From positions 1 to 40,179 of the forward strand of contig JAEEZX010000072.1 of the NCBI GenBank assembly GCA_016292045.1: DNA of 40,179 nt. Reading direction: 5' to 3'. Below, in pieces: positions 16,374 to 27,506 of the stretch. The notes below the pieces were generated by a model. It was not told the origin of the DNA. It searched no databases and saw only the letters and a list, made by a program, of their open reading frames with translations. The stretch is from Bacteroidaceae bacterium. GTDB lineage: Bacteria; Bacteroidota; Bacteroidia; Bacteroidales; Bacteroidaceae. Position numbers and translations under genes: made by a program. The first letter of the stretch is position 1. Every line of letters begins with the position of its first letter.

Positions 16374-17957
16374 TTAATCCAAGGCGTGCTTGGGATAGTC
16401 GATAGTATAGTGAAGCCCGCGGCTTTCCTTGCGCTCCAATGCCTGTCGCGTGATGAGGTATGCCACGTTAATCATATTGCGCAGTTCGCAGATATCCCTT
16501 GTGGGTTTGACGCGACGGAACAGTTCCTCGGTCTCTTCGTAGATGATATCAAGGCGTGTCCAGGCGCGATGCAGACGCAGGTCGGAACGCACGATGCCCA
16601 CGTAATTGGACATAATCTGTCCGACCTCCTGCATATCCTGTGCGATGAGCACCTTCTCCTCGTTGGACATCGTACCCTCGTCGTTCCATTCCGGCACGGA
16701 GGTGTTGAATGTGTAGTTGTCGATGACCGACAGCGAGTGACGTGCAGCAGCATCGGCATATACGACAGCTTCGATAAGGGAATTGGATGCGAGGCGGTTG
16801 CCGCCATGCAATCCTGTGCAGGAACATTCGCCCACAGCATAGAGGCGGTGTATGGTGCTCTCACCGTCGAGATTCACCTTGATGCCTCCGCACATATAAT
16901 GGGCAGAGGGACAGACGGGTATCATCTGCTTTGTGATGTCGATACCGATGGAAAGACACTTCGCATAGATGTTCGGGAAATGATGGCGTGTCTCCTCCGG
17001 GTCTTTGTGGGTCACATCCAGGCAGACGTGCTTGAGTCCGTGTATCTTCATCTCGCGGTCGATGGCGCGCGCCACAATGTCGCGCGGTGCCAGGGAGAGA
17101 CGCTTGTCATACTTCTGCATGAACTCCTCGCCGTTGGGCAGTTTGAGTATGCCTCCGTATCCTCGCATGGCTTCTGTGATGAGATAGGCCGGATGTGTCT
17201 CTGCGGGATTGTAGAGCACAGTGGGGTGGAACTGCACGAATTCCATATCCTTCACAACACCTTTCGCACGATACACCATTGCTATGCCGTCGCCTGTGGC
17301 GATATTCGGATTGGAGGTGGTGGCATAGACGGCTCCCGTACCTCCTGTGGCCATCAGCGTGACGCGTGAGAGGTATGTATCCACCTTGCCCGTATCGGGG
17401 TCGAGCACGTATGCTCCGTAGCATTCGATGTCCGTCATGTGGCGGTTCACCTCGCGGCCCAGATGGTGTTGCGTGATGATTTCCACGGCATAGTGATTCT
17501 CAAGCACTGTGATGTTGGGATGGCGGTTCACAGCTGCCATCAGCCCGCGCTGTATCTCGAATCCCGTGTCGTCGGCATGATGGAGGATACGGAATTCCGA
17601 ATGGCCGCCCTCACGGTGCAGGTCGAAGTTTCCGTCTTCCTTCTTGTCGAAATTCACGCCCCATTTCAGCAGGTCGCGTATACCGGCAGGACCTCCCTTC
17701 ACCACCTGTTCCACAGCAGCGGGGTCGCTGATGTAGTCTCCGGCAATCATGGTGTCCTTGATGTGCTTCTCGAAGTTGTCCACTTCAAGGTTTGTCACTG
17801 AGGCGATACCGCCCTGTGCTTTTGCCGTGTTGGCTTCATCGAGTGTCGTCTTGCAGATGAGTGCAACGCGCCCTTTTCCAGCGTCTGCAACTTTGAGAGC
17901 GTAGCTCATACCGGCCACACCACCGCCAATGATGAGAAAATCGAACTTGCGTATCAT
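16374..17957 (-). CDS. nadB: L-aspartate oxidase NadB
   Basis: The protein is 527 residues from the ATG at 17957. FAD-binding signs are the N-terminal FDFLIIGGGVAGMSYAL and a late LYAVGECSCTGLHGGNRLASNS. The middle has HREGGHSEFRILHHADDTG and QFHPTVLYNPAE, as in NadB and the related fumarate reductase flavoproteins; length and the C-terminal helical domain fit NadB. It oxidises aspartate to iminoaspartate for NAD synthesis, in the cytoplasm. nadA and nadC are not adjacent. The frame stays open 109 codons upstream, but that stretch runs through the divergent promoter region and gene. trkH follows after 10 bp. Confidence 0.96.
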   Translation of the reverse strand: MIRKFDFLIIGGGVAGMSYALKVADAGKGRVALICKTTLDEANTAKAQGGIASVTNLEVDNFEKHIKDTMIAGDYISDPAAVEQVVKGGPAGIRDLLKWGVNFDKKEDGNFDLHREGGHSEFRILHHADDTGFEIQRGLMAAVNRHPNITVLENHYAVEIITQHHLGREVNRHMTDIECYGAYVLDPDTGKVDTYLSRVTLMATGGTGAVYATTSNPNIATGDGIAMVYRAKGVVKDMEFVQFHPTVLYNPAETHPAYLITEAMRGYGGILKLPNGEEFMQKYDKRLSLAPRDIVARAIDREMKIHGLKHVCLDVTHKDPEETRHHFPNIYAKCLSIGIDITKQMIPVCPSAHYMCGGIKVNLDGESTIHRLYAVGECSCTGLHGGNRLASNSLIEAVVYADAAARHSLSVIDNYTFNTSVPEWNDEGTMSNEEKVLIAQDMQEVGQIMSNYVGIVRSDLRLHRAWTRLDIIYEETEELFRRVKPTRDICELRNMINVAYLITRQALERKESRGLHYTIDYPKHALD

Positions 17958-17978
17958 GATTTTATACGTTTTCTGATG

Positions 17979-17986
17979 CAAATTTA
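17979..17986 (-). promoter_or_regulatory. -7 box of nadB
   Basis: On the minus strand this reads TAAATTTG, 21 nt before the nadB ATG. The -33 region is not clear and overlaps the divergent promoter. Confidence 0.5.
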
Positions 17987-17998
17987 CAACTTTTTTGG

Positions 17999-18006
17999 TA
18001 TCTTTG
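17999..18006 (+). promoter_or_regulatory. -7 box of the second S13 carboxypeptidase gene
   Basis: TATCTTTG lies 8 nt before the ATG at 18015, so the leader is very short. It is only 12 bp from the nadB -7 box on the other strand, so the two promoters overlap back to back. Confidence 0.65.
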
Positions 18007-18014
18007 TCGCCGAT

Positions 18015-18914
18015 ATGACGAAAAAAACACTTATTACGGTCTTTTTTACGGCCCTCACCCTCTCCATTTGCGGACAGAGCGACTGGAAGAGTCAAACAAT
18101 CGGGATTCTGGACAGTCTTTGTGCCGACCCTCTTTTCGAAACGTCCCAACTGGGTCTTGCCGTGTGGGATCTCACGGATGATTCGCTCATCTATGCGGTG
18201 GGCTACCGACAGCGCTTGCGCCCTGCTTCGTGCCAGAAAGTCATCACGGCCGTCACGGCTCTCAAGAGTCTCGGGGCGGAGCATCGCTACTCACCCTACG
18301 TCCGGGAGGCCGGTTGGGGATGGTGCTGGGACGACAAAATCACCAATCCGGATGTGGACGGCGAACCGTTGTTGAATGACACTGCCGTGTGGACGCTCAA
18401 TGATGTTTTGCAGCCGATGCTGAAGGAGAGCGACAACCTGATGGCAGAGAGCGTCTTTCTGCAGTTGGCAGGTAAGAGCGGGCGCTCTGGTGCCGGTCGC
18501 AAGGAGGCCGTAGCAGAAGTGGAGCGTCTGATGGCAGATCTCGCGCTCAATCCCAAGGACTATCTCATTGCTGACGGCAGCGGTCTTTCGCTCTACGACT
18601 ATGTCACGGTGGAACTCCTTGTCCGTGTTCTGCGTTATGCCTGGCAGTGGGATAACATCAGAATACCTTTCATTGAGGCTTTGCCCATAGCCGGTATCGA
18701 TGGAACCTTGGAAAAACGTATGATTCGCACTTCTGCCCACGGAAACGTGAGAGCCAAGACGGGCACAGTTGAAGGTGTTTCCTCGCTTGCCGGTTATTGC
18801 CGCACGTCAGAGGGTCATTTCCTCTGCTATGCCATCATCAATCAGGGCATTGTGCGGGCTCGCACCGGTCGTGACTTTCAGGACAGCATTTGTGTGGCAT
18901 TGACACGCAAGTAA
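18015..18914 (+). CDS. Minimal S13 D-Ala-D-Ala carboxypeptidase-like protein
   Basis: The protein is 299 residues from the ATG after the promoter; an ATG 13 codons upstream lies before the -7 box and is not used. The N-terminus is a signal peptide with a poor lipobox-like LSIC. All three penicillin-binding motifs are present: SCQK (Ser72-Lys75), SDN (139-141) and KTG (248-250). Only about 65 residues separate the first two, so the large insertion typical of PBP4/DacB is missing. The C-terminus (GRDFQDSIC) resembles that of the longer paralogue at 12285. Probably a periplasmic peptidoglycan hydrolase with altered substrate access; catalytic residues look intact. Confidence 0.88.
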   Translation: MTKKTLITVFFTALTLSICGQSDWKSQTIGILDSLCADPLFETSQLGLAVWDLTDDSLIYAVGYRQRLRPASCQKVITAVTALKSLGAEHRYSPYVREAGWGWCWDDKITNPDVDGEPLLNDTAVWTLNDVLQPMLKESDNLMAESVFLQLAGKSGRSGAGRKEAVAEVERLMADLALNPKDYLIADGSGLSLYDYVTVELLVRVLRYAWQWDNIRIPFIEALPIAGIDGTLEKRMIRTSAHGNVRAKTGTVEGVSSLAGYCRTSEGHFLCYAIINQGIVRARTGRDFQDSICVALTRK

Positions 18915-18985
18915 ATCAGGCAAGAATAAATAAAAAAAGTACGTTTGGTAGAAAAAAAATCCCTGCGACAGCGTTTTTTTTATAA

Positions 18986-20565
<1,580 letters not shown>

Positions 20566-20573
20566 AGAAAATA

Positions 20574-20810
20574 GTGAAACTGACCATTTATAGTCCGGCT
20601 AAGACGCTCTACAGCGGCGACGTGACACTTTGCGAAGTGCCGGGCGGTCGCGGGCGCTTCACCGTTCTGCCGGGGCACGACAGCATAGTGTCGACGCTGA
20701 CGGAGGGTATGGTGCGCTACGCAACAGCCACCGGTGAGGAGCATCTGAAGATAACGGGCGGCTATGTGGAAGTGGACAACGACGAGATAAAAATCTGCGC
20801 GAAGGAATGA
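20574..20810 (+). CDS. atpC: F1 ATP synthase subunit epsilon, short form
   Basis: The protein is 78 residues from a GTG. It begins MKLTIYSPAKTLYSG and has the beta-sandwich features (VPGGRGRFTVLPGHDSIVSTL...GGYVEVDNDEIKICA). It stops where the two C-terminal helices of the usual 130-140-residue epsilon would begin, so the inhibitory helical domain is absent. Short epsilon subunits are known in this phylum. A TTG nine codons upstream lies inside the repeat and is unlikely as the start. The stop overlaps the atpB start (ATGA). Confidence 0.93.
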   Translation: MKLTIYSPAKTLYSGDVTLCEVPGGRGRFTVLPGHDSIVSTLTEGMVRYATATGEEHLKITGGYVEVDNDEIKICAKE

Positions 20811-21781
20811 AAGAGGCAGGACAATTGGATGTGACGGCGATGATTTTCGATCATGTCGGTGACAGTTACTACTGGCACCTGACGGACATCGGAGAGACAT
20901 CTGTGTCTGCGCCGCTGCCGGTGCTGGTCTACAGCGAGCACACGGGGTGGCATGCGTTCTCCTCATCCCATTTCCATCACGGCCACGAGGCCTACGAAGG
21001 TTTGGCCATTGCTCCCGAGGGAAGCGCGTACGCGGGTAAGATAATAGAGGTGGCAACGGGTGAGAGGCCTCTTTTCGATGCCTCCATCACAAAGAATGTG
21101 GCCGGCCTGCTCATCGCCAGCGTATTGCTCTGTCTGATGGTGATAGGGGCAGCGCGGTGGTATAGGAAGAAAGATGTCACGGCTCCGGTTCCCAAGGGCT
21201 TTATCGGCACGATGGAGATGATGGTAAGCTACATATACAACGATGTCATCAAGGCCAATGTGCCGGAACATACGGCACGCTACACCCCGTATCTGCTCAC
21301 CGTGTTCTTCTTCATCTTCCTTACGAACCTGCTGGGACTCATTCCCGGTTCGGCAAATATCACGGGCAACATCGCGGTGACGGTTACGCTGGCGCTGTTC
21401 ACCTTTGTCATCACAAACATCTTCGGCACGAAGGCGTATTGGCAGGAAGTGTTCTGGAACAAGGAACTGCCCGCATGGCTCCGTCCTCTCATGGCGGTAA
21501 TAGAGTTTATAAGTCTGTTCACGAAGCCGTTCTCCCTCACCATCCGTCTCTTTGCCAATATCCTTGCGGGACATTGCGCATTGCTCGGTGTGATAAGCGT
21601 GGTGTTTCTCACGGCGGTGAGTATGCCGGGAGGCGGCAACTACGGTATGAGCGTGGTGAGCGTGCTGCTGGCCATCTTCCTCGACATGCTGGAGGTGCTG
21701 GTGGCATTCATTCAGGCATTCGTCTTCACAATGCTGTCGAGTATCTATATCGGTTTGTCGCAAGCACATCATCATGAATAG
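20807..21781 (+). CDS. atpB: F0 ATP synthase subunit a
   Basis: The protein is 324 residues. An N-terminal soluble region of about 95 residues (FDHVGDSYYWHLTD..., TGWHAFSSSHFHH, YEGLAIAPEGSAYAGK) precedes the membrane part, as in Bacteroidetes subunit a. The essential arginine is in IRLFANILAGH (Arg247). Membrane helices follow the usual order, and the protein ends in a His-rich tail. Bacteroides relatives, as I recall them, have a cleavable signal peptide ahead of the soluble region; none is visible here and the start overlaps atpC, leaving no room for one. It forms the proton half-channels at the c-ring. Confidence 0.95.
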   Translation: MKEAGQLDVTAMIFDHVGDSYYWHLTDIGETSVSAPLPVLVYSEHTGWHAFSSSHFHHGHEAYEGLAIAPEGSAYAGKIIEVATGERPLFDASITKNVAGLLIASVLLCLMVIGAARWYRKKDVTAPVPKGFIGTMEMMVSYIYNDVIKANVPEHTARYTPYLLTVFFFIFLTNLLGLIPGSANITGNIAVTVTLALFTFVITNIFGTKAYWQEVFWNKELPAWLRPLMAVIEFISLFTKPFSLTIRLFANILAGHCALLGVISVVFLTAVSMPGGGNYGMSVVSVLLAIFLDMLEVLVAFIQAFVFTMLSSIYIGLSQAHHHE

Positions 21782-21803
21782 TTGACGAGTTGACAAGTTG
21801 TTA
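21780..21803. repeat. Octad array between atpB and atpE
   Basis: Units agttgacg, agttgaca, agttgtta lie here. They start at the atpB stop codon, inside the otherwise compact operon. Confidence 0.65.
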
Positions 21804-21840
21804 GAAAAAAAAAGTGTAACACAATAAAAAACGAACAATT

Positions 21841-22077
21841 ATGTTAGGAATGATTCTTCTGGAGATTCTCTCCACAAAGGGTGCAGCAGCTTTGGGTGCT
21901 GGTTTGGTAGCAGTCGGTGCCGGTATGGGCCTGGGCAAGATCGGCAGTGCCGCAATGGACAGCATGGCACGTCAGCCTGAGAGCATCGGCAAGGTGCAGA
22001 CAGCGATGATTATCATCGGTGCCCTCGTCGAGGGTGTGAGCCTGTTTGCTGTGGTAGTGTGCCTTCTGGCAGGCTAA
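21841..22077 (+). CDS. atpE: F0 ATP synthase subunit c
   Basis: The 78-residue hairpin of two membrane helices is joined by the polar loop ARQPES. The ion-binding carboxylate is Glu64 (ALVEGVSLF). The glutamine of the sodium-binding signature is replaced by Leu in GMGLGKIG, and the Ser/Thr after the glutamate by Gly/Val, so this is a proton-type ring. It lies 59 bp after atpB, the largest gap in the operon. Confidence 0.97.
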   Translation: MLGMILLEILSTKGAAALGAGLVAVGAGMGLGKIGSAAMDSMARQPESIGKVQTAMIIIGALVEGVSLFAVVVCLLAG

Positions 22078-22104
22078 AGAAAACAAACTAACGGGAATCG
22101 TAAG

Positions 22105-22605
22105 ATGTCTCTATTAGTTCCTGAAAGCGGGCTGTTCATCTGGATGCTGTTGGCCTTCGGTGCGGTGCTCTTTGTGCTCACCAAGTTCGGCTGGCCTGTC
22201 ATCACGGGTATGGTGGACGAGCGTGCGCGCTACATCGACGAAGGTGTCTCCAAAGCCAAGGAGGCCGGCGAGAAACTGGAAAAAGTGCAGCAGGAGACAA
22301 CGCGTATGCTGCAGGAGGCCCAGAGTCGCCAGTCGGAGATACTGGAGGAGGCTGCACGCATGAAACAGGACATCATCGCCAAGGCGCGTGAGGAGGCTAC
22401 GGTGGCTGCGCAGAAAGTGATGGAGGATGCCCGTCAGCAGATACAGGCGGAGAAGGAGAATGCTGTGAGAGATATCCGCCGTCAGGTGGGAGGGCTCAGT
22501 GTGGAGATAGCGGAGAAGGTGCTGCGCCACAGTCTCAGTACGGATGAGGCGCAGATGGAGTACGTGAACCGTCTCCTGGACGAAGTAGAGAACCGGGCAC
22601 AGTAG
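22105..22605 (+). CDS. atpF: F0 ATP synthase subunit b
   Basis: The 166-residue protein has one N-terminal membrane helix (about 9-30, FIWMLLAFGAVLFVLTKFGW) and then a long charged helix rich in Glu, Lys, Gln and Ala that makes the peripheral stalk coiled coil. It ends with the delta-binding segment. The start is 27 bp after atpE and the stop is 4 bp before atpH. No second b-type gene is present, so the stalk is likely a homodimer. Confidence 0.96.
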   Translation: MSLLVPESGLFIWMLLAFGAVLFVLTKFGWPVITGMVDERARYIDEGVSKAKEAGEKLEKVQQETTRMLQEAQSRQSEILEEAARMKQDIIAKAREEATVAAQKVMEDARQQIQAEKENAVRDIRRQVGGLSVEIAEKVLRHSLSTDEAQMEYVNRLLDEVENRAQ

Positions 22606-22609
22606 CGCG

Positions 22610-23175
22610 ATGTACATCGGAGTCATAGCCAAAAGATACGCAAAGGCGTTGCTCGACTACGCCCTCGAGGAGGGTGTGGAGCAGCAGGTGTACGACGAGG
22701 TGCTGCGACTCATCGCATCGTATCGTGCCACGGCCGAGCTGCGTGAGGTGCTTTCCGACCCGCTGCTTCCCAAGGAGCGGAAGCTCGTCGTGCTGCTCGA
22801 GGCCGTAAAGCAAGGTGAGCAGGAGGTGAGCACGGTGTGGCGGAAATTTGCCGCTCTGGTGCTCTACCACAAGAGGGAGGCTTTCATGCTCTTCATCGCA
22901 CATTCCTTTGTGCTGCTGTATCGTCAGCACAAACACATCGCCATAGTGCGGCTGACCACAGCTACTACGCTCTCGAAGGCCACCGGCGACAGGCTTAAGA
23001 GGATGGTGGAGGAGCACAGCAAGGACTTTTCCGAAGTGATACTCGAGGAGCACGTGAATCCCGACATCATCGGCGGTTTCATATTCCAGTTGGACGACCA
23101 TATGCTGGATGCCTCCGCGAAGCATGAATTTGAGATGATAAAGAATCATTTCATTGATAAAAACGCAAGAATCGT

Positions 23176-23179
<4 letters not shown>
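22610..23179 (+). CDS. atpH: F1 ATP synthase subunit delta
   Basis: The 189-residue protein has a helical N-terminal domain beginning IGVIAKRYAKALLDYALEEG, typical of delta/OSCP, and a C-terminal part with HVNPDIIGGFIFQLDDHMLDAS, which matches the conserved delta C-terminal motif. It links the top of F1 to the b stalk. Its stop overlaps the atpA start by 4 bp (ATGA at 23176-23179). Confidence 0.96.
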
Positions 23180-24742
<1,563 letters not shown>

Positions 24743-24756
<14 letters not shown>

Positions 24757-25612
24757 AGAGATAAAGGGACGCATCGGCAGTGTGCAGGGCACGCTGAAGA
24801 TAACCTCCGCCATGAAAATGGTGGCTACGGCCAAGTTGCACAAGGCACAGACGGCCATAGAGGGAGCCCTGCCGTATCAGCGCCAGCTGGAGAGCATCAT
24901 GAAGATGGCTGTCAGCGGCGTCGCGGAGCATCCGCTGTGTGTGCAGCGTGAGGAGAAGAAGGCCGTCGCCCTTATGTGCATCGCCAGCAACACGAGTCTT
25001 TGCGGAGGCTACAATGCCAACATGGTGCGCAATGTGACCTCGGCGCTGGAGGATTTCCACAGGGAAGGACTCAAGGTGCGCGTTTACGTCATCGGCCGCA
25101 AACTGGAGCAGGCGCTCCTGAAATGGGCAAAGCCCCACAGCGAGTGGCTCACATTGGTGAGGGACTATACGACGAAGGGCGACAAACCGCAGTACAGCGA
25201 CGCCGCACGTCTCTCGCAGACGCTCTGCAGCGACTTCCTCGCAGGGCAGCTGGACGGAGCCACTCTCATGTATATGCACTACAAGAATATGTCCTCGCAG
25301 GTGCTGACGCGCGACGAATTCCTGCCGCTGACATTGTCTTCGGGAGCGGAGGACACGGAGTCGCCCAACATCGTGGAACCCACCCGTGAGGCGCTCCTCG
25401 AGAGCATTGTGCCCGATTCCCTGGCAACGAAGATGTATGCCGTGATGCTCGACGCACAGGCTGCGGAGCACGCAGCACGCACTGTGGCCATGCAGACGGC
25501 AACCGACAATGCCAACGAACTGCTCGAAGAGTTGCAGATACAGTACAACAAGGGACGTCAGGCCGCCATCACTAACGAACTGCTCGACATCGCAGGCGGT
25601 TCGACGCAATAA
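24743..25612 (+). CDS. atpG: F1 ATP synthase subunit gamma
   Basis: The 289-residue central rotor shaft begins [31 protein letters not shown], the conserved N-terminal helix, and ends with the matching C-terminal helix ([34 protein letters not shown]). The middle is the usual Rossmann-like domain with [13 protein letters not shown]. It is the last ATP synthase gene; cysS starts 17 bp later, so it may share the transcript. Confidence 0.97.
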
Positions 25613-25629
25613 AGAAGAAACACATAACG

Positions 25630-27129
25630 ATGGAACAGAATTTTCTCATCTATAATACACTTTCCCGCCAGAAGGAACTCTTCCGCCCGCTGACACCGGG
25701 CAGGGTGGGTATGTACGTCTGCGGACCTACGGTCTACGGCGATGCGCATCTGGGGCACGCACGTCCCGCCATCACCTTCGACCTGCTTTTCCGCTATCTC
25801 ACACATCTGGGTTACAAGGTGCGCTACGTGCGCAACATCACCGACGTGGGCCATCTGGAGCACGATGCCGACGAGGGTGAGGACAAGATAGCCAAGAAGG
25901 CCCGTCTCGAGAGTCTCGAACCGATGGAGGTGGCGCAGTACTACACCAACCGCTTTCATGAGGCGATGAATGCCCTCAACTGTCTGCCGCCCTCCATTGA
26001 GCCGCATGCCACGGGACATATCATCGAGCAGCAGCAGCTTGTCAGGGAGATAATGGACAACGGTTATGCCTATGTGTCGAACGGTTCGGTGTATTTTGAT
26101 GTGGAGAAATACGACAAGGAACATAAGTACGGCATACTCTCCGGTCGTTCCCTCGAAAATATCAAGGATGCCAGCCGCGAGCTCTCCGGTGTGGGTGAAA
26201 AGCGCAATCAGGCCGACTTCGCACTGTGGAAGAAAGCTATGCCCGAGCACATCATGCACTGGCCTTCTCCCTGGAGCGAGGGTTTCCCCGGGTGGCACTG
26301 CGAATGCACGGCGATGGGTCGCAAATACCTGGGTGAGCACTTCGATATCCACGGCGGCGGTCTCGACCTGGTGTTCCCCCACCACGAGTGTGAGATAGCG
26401 CAGGCGGTGGCTTCGCAGGGCAGTCAGATGGTGCACTACTGGATGCACAACAACATGATTACCATCGACGGCAAGAAGATGGGTAAGTCGTACAACAACT
26501 TCATCACCCTCCCGCAGTTCTTCTCCGGCGAGCACGAGCGTCTGGAGCGCGGCTACTCGCCCATGACGATACGCTTCTTCATCCTGCAGGCTCACTACCG
26601 CAGCACGGTGGACTTCTCCAACGAGGCACTTCAGGCAGCCGAGAAGGGTCTTGCCCGTCTGATGGACGGCTGGAAGGCTCTGGGCCGTCTCCCCGAGGGC
26701 ATGAAGACTAAGGGACAGCCGCAGGTGGAGATGAAGCAGGTGGAGGATATCAAGGCCAAGTGCTACGAGGCTATGAACGACGATATGGCATCTCCTCTGG
26801 TCATCAGCCAGCTCTTCGAGGCTTGCCGTCTCATCAACAGCGTGCTCGACAAGCATGCCAGCATCACCGCCGAGGTGGCTGCCGCTTTGAAGGATGTGTT
26901 CGGCACGTTTGCTTTCGACATCCTGGGTCTCAAGGCCGACAGCAGCGAGGGCAGCAAGGAGCGCGAGGCAGCCTACGGTGCCGTTGTCGACATGCTTCTG
27001 GAGCAGCGCCAGCAGGCCAAGGCGGAAAAGAACTGGGCTCTGAGCGATGCCATCCGCGACAAGCTCTCCGAACTCGGTTTCGAGGTCAAGGACACGAAGG
27101 ACGGCTTCACCTGGACCCTGAATAAGTAA
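25630..27129 (+). CDS. cysS: Cysteinyl-tRNA synthetase
   Basis: The 499-residue class I synthetase has [16 protein letters not shown], which gives the first zinc cysteine (Cys31) and the HIGH-type motif HLGH (40-43). The other zinc ligands are in WHCECTAMG and FPHHECE. The KMSKS loop reads KMGKS (283-287). It charges tRNA-Cys with cysteine in the cytoplasm. It follows atpG closely and is closed by a strong terminator at 27150-27186, so it is probably the last gene of the long ATP synthase transcript. Confidence 0.97.
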   Translation: MEQNFLIYNTLSRQKELFRPLTPGRVGMYVCGPTVYGDAHLGHARPAITFDLLFRYLTHLGYKVRYVRNITDVGHLEHDADEGEDKIAKKARLESLEPMEVAQYYTNRFHEAMNALNCLPPSIEPHATGHIIEQQQLVREIMDNGYAYVSNGSVYFDVEKYDKEHKYGILSGRSLENIKDASRELSGVGEKRNQADFALWKKAMPEHIMHWPSPWSEGFPGWHCECTAMGRKYLGEHFDIHGGGLDLVFPHHECEIAQAVASQGSQMVHYWMHNNMITIDGKKMGKSYNNFITLPQFFSGEHERLERGYSPMTIRFFILQAHYRSTVDFSNEALQAAEKGLARLMDGWKALGRLPEGMKTKGQPQVEMKQVEDIKAKCYEAMNDDMASPLVISQLFEACRLINSVLDKHASITAEVAAALKDVFGTFAFDILGLKADSSEGSKEREAAYGAVVDMLLEQRQQAKAEKNWALSDAIRDKLSELGFEVKDTKDGFTWTLNK

Positions 27130-27149
27130 TTCAAAATCCAAATTACACT

Positions 27150-27186
27150 GCAAAGGTACTCATTGCGAGTGCCTTTGCTTTTTTTT
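27150..27186 (+). terminator. Strong rho-independent terminator after cysS
   Basis: A 12-bp stem, gcaaaggtactc with gagtgcctttgc (one T-G wobble), encloses the loop attgc and is followed by eight T residues. Confidence 0.92.
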
Positions 27187-27273
27187 GCGACATTCATGAC
27201 ACAAATACTTTCCCATTAAAACAGAAAAAAGCAAAATTTCAAGGTTTTGGTAGAAATATTTTAATGTAAAAAA

Positions 27274-27302
27274 TTGAAATGTGATTTTTTTCTCTATATT
27301 TG
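27274..27302 (+). promoter_or_regulatory. Promoter of the peptide-fimbrillin-giant protein operon
   Basis: TTG at 27274-27276 and the -7 box TATATTTG at 27295-27302 are separated by 18 bp. The surrounding 100 bp are strongly A/T-rich. The first start codon is at 27347. Confidence 0.65.
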
Positions 27303-27346
27303 CCTGACATTTCATGAAAAACAAAAAGTATAAATAATAGGGAAAG

Positions 27347-27487
27347 ATGAAGAAGTTTTATACGAGACCGACATTAACAACGATCAAACTTCAACAGCAA
27401 ACGGCGCTCCTCCAAGGCAGCGTGATGGTGAATGCCAATCGCAGCAGTTACGGTATGGTGAAAAAAGATGCATGGGATGACGAATGA
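27347..27487 (+). CDS. Small Asp/Trp-tailed peptide, 46 residues
   Basis: The ATG is preceded by ATAATAGGGAAAG, a fair ribosome site. The peptide starts MKKFYTRPTLTTIKLQQQ, continues ALLQGS, has a polar middle (NANRSSYG) and ends KKDAWDDE. It has no signal peptide or membrane helix. The same plan is visible in the partial gene at 1-142, whose end reads DPDAWDEW. From memory, small proteins of this plan are widespread and unannotated in Prevotella; I know no function. It is first in an operon, 19 bp before a fimbrillin-like lipoprotein. Possible roles are a signal or modified peptide precursor, or a small partner of the surface proteins; neither is shown. Confidence 0.7.
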   Translation: MKKFYTRPTLTTIKLQQQTALLQGSVMVNANRSSYGMVKKDAWDDE

Positions 27488-27506
27488 AGAATAACAAGAT
27501 TAAGAT

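Noticed and set aside
17958..18284. 109-codon N-terminal extension of nadB
   Set aside because: It crosses the divergent promoters and the start of the plus-strand gene; the FAD-binding N-terminus begins right after the ATG at 17957.
25558..27153. 531-residue open frame on the minus strand opposite cysS
   Set aside because: It lies fully over a well-supported cysS and atpG end; the His/Leu/Val-rich translation is typical of an antisense shadow in GC-rich codons.
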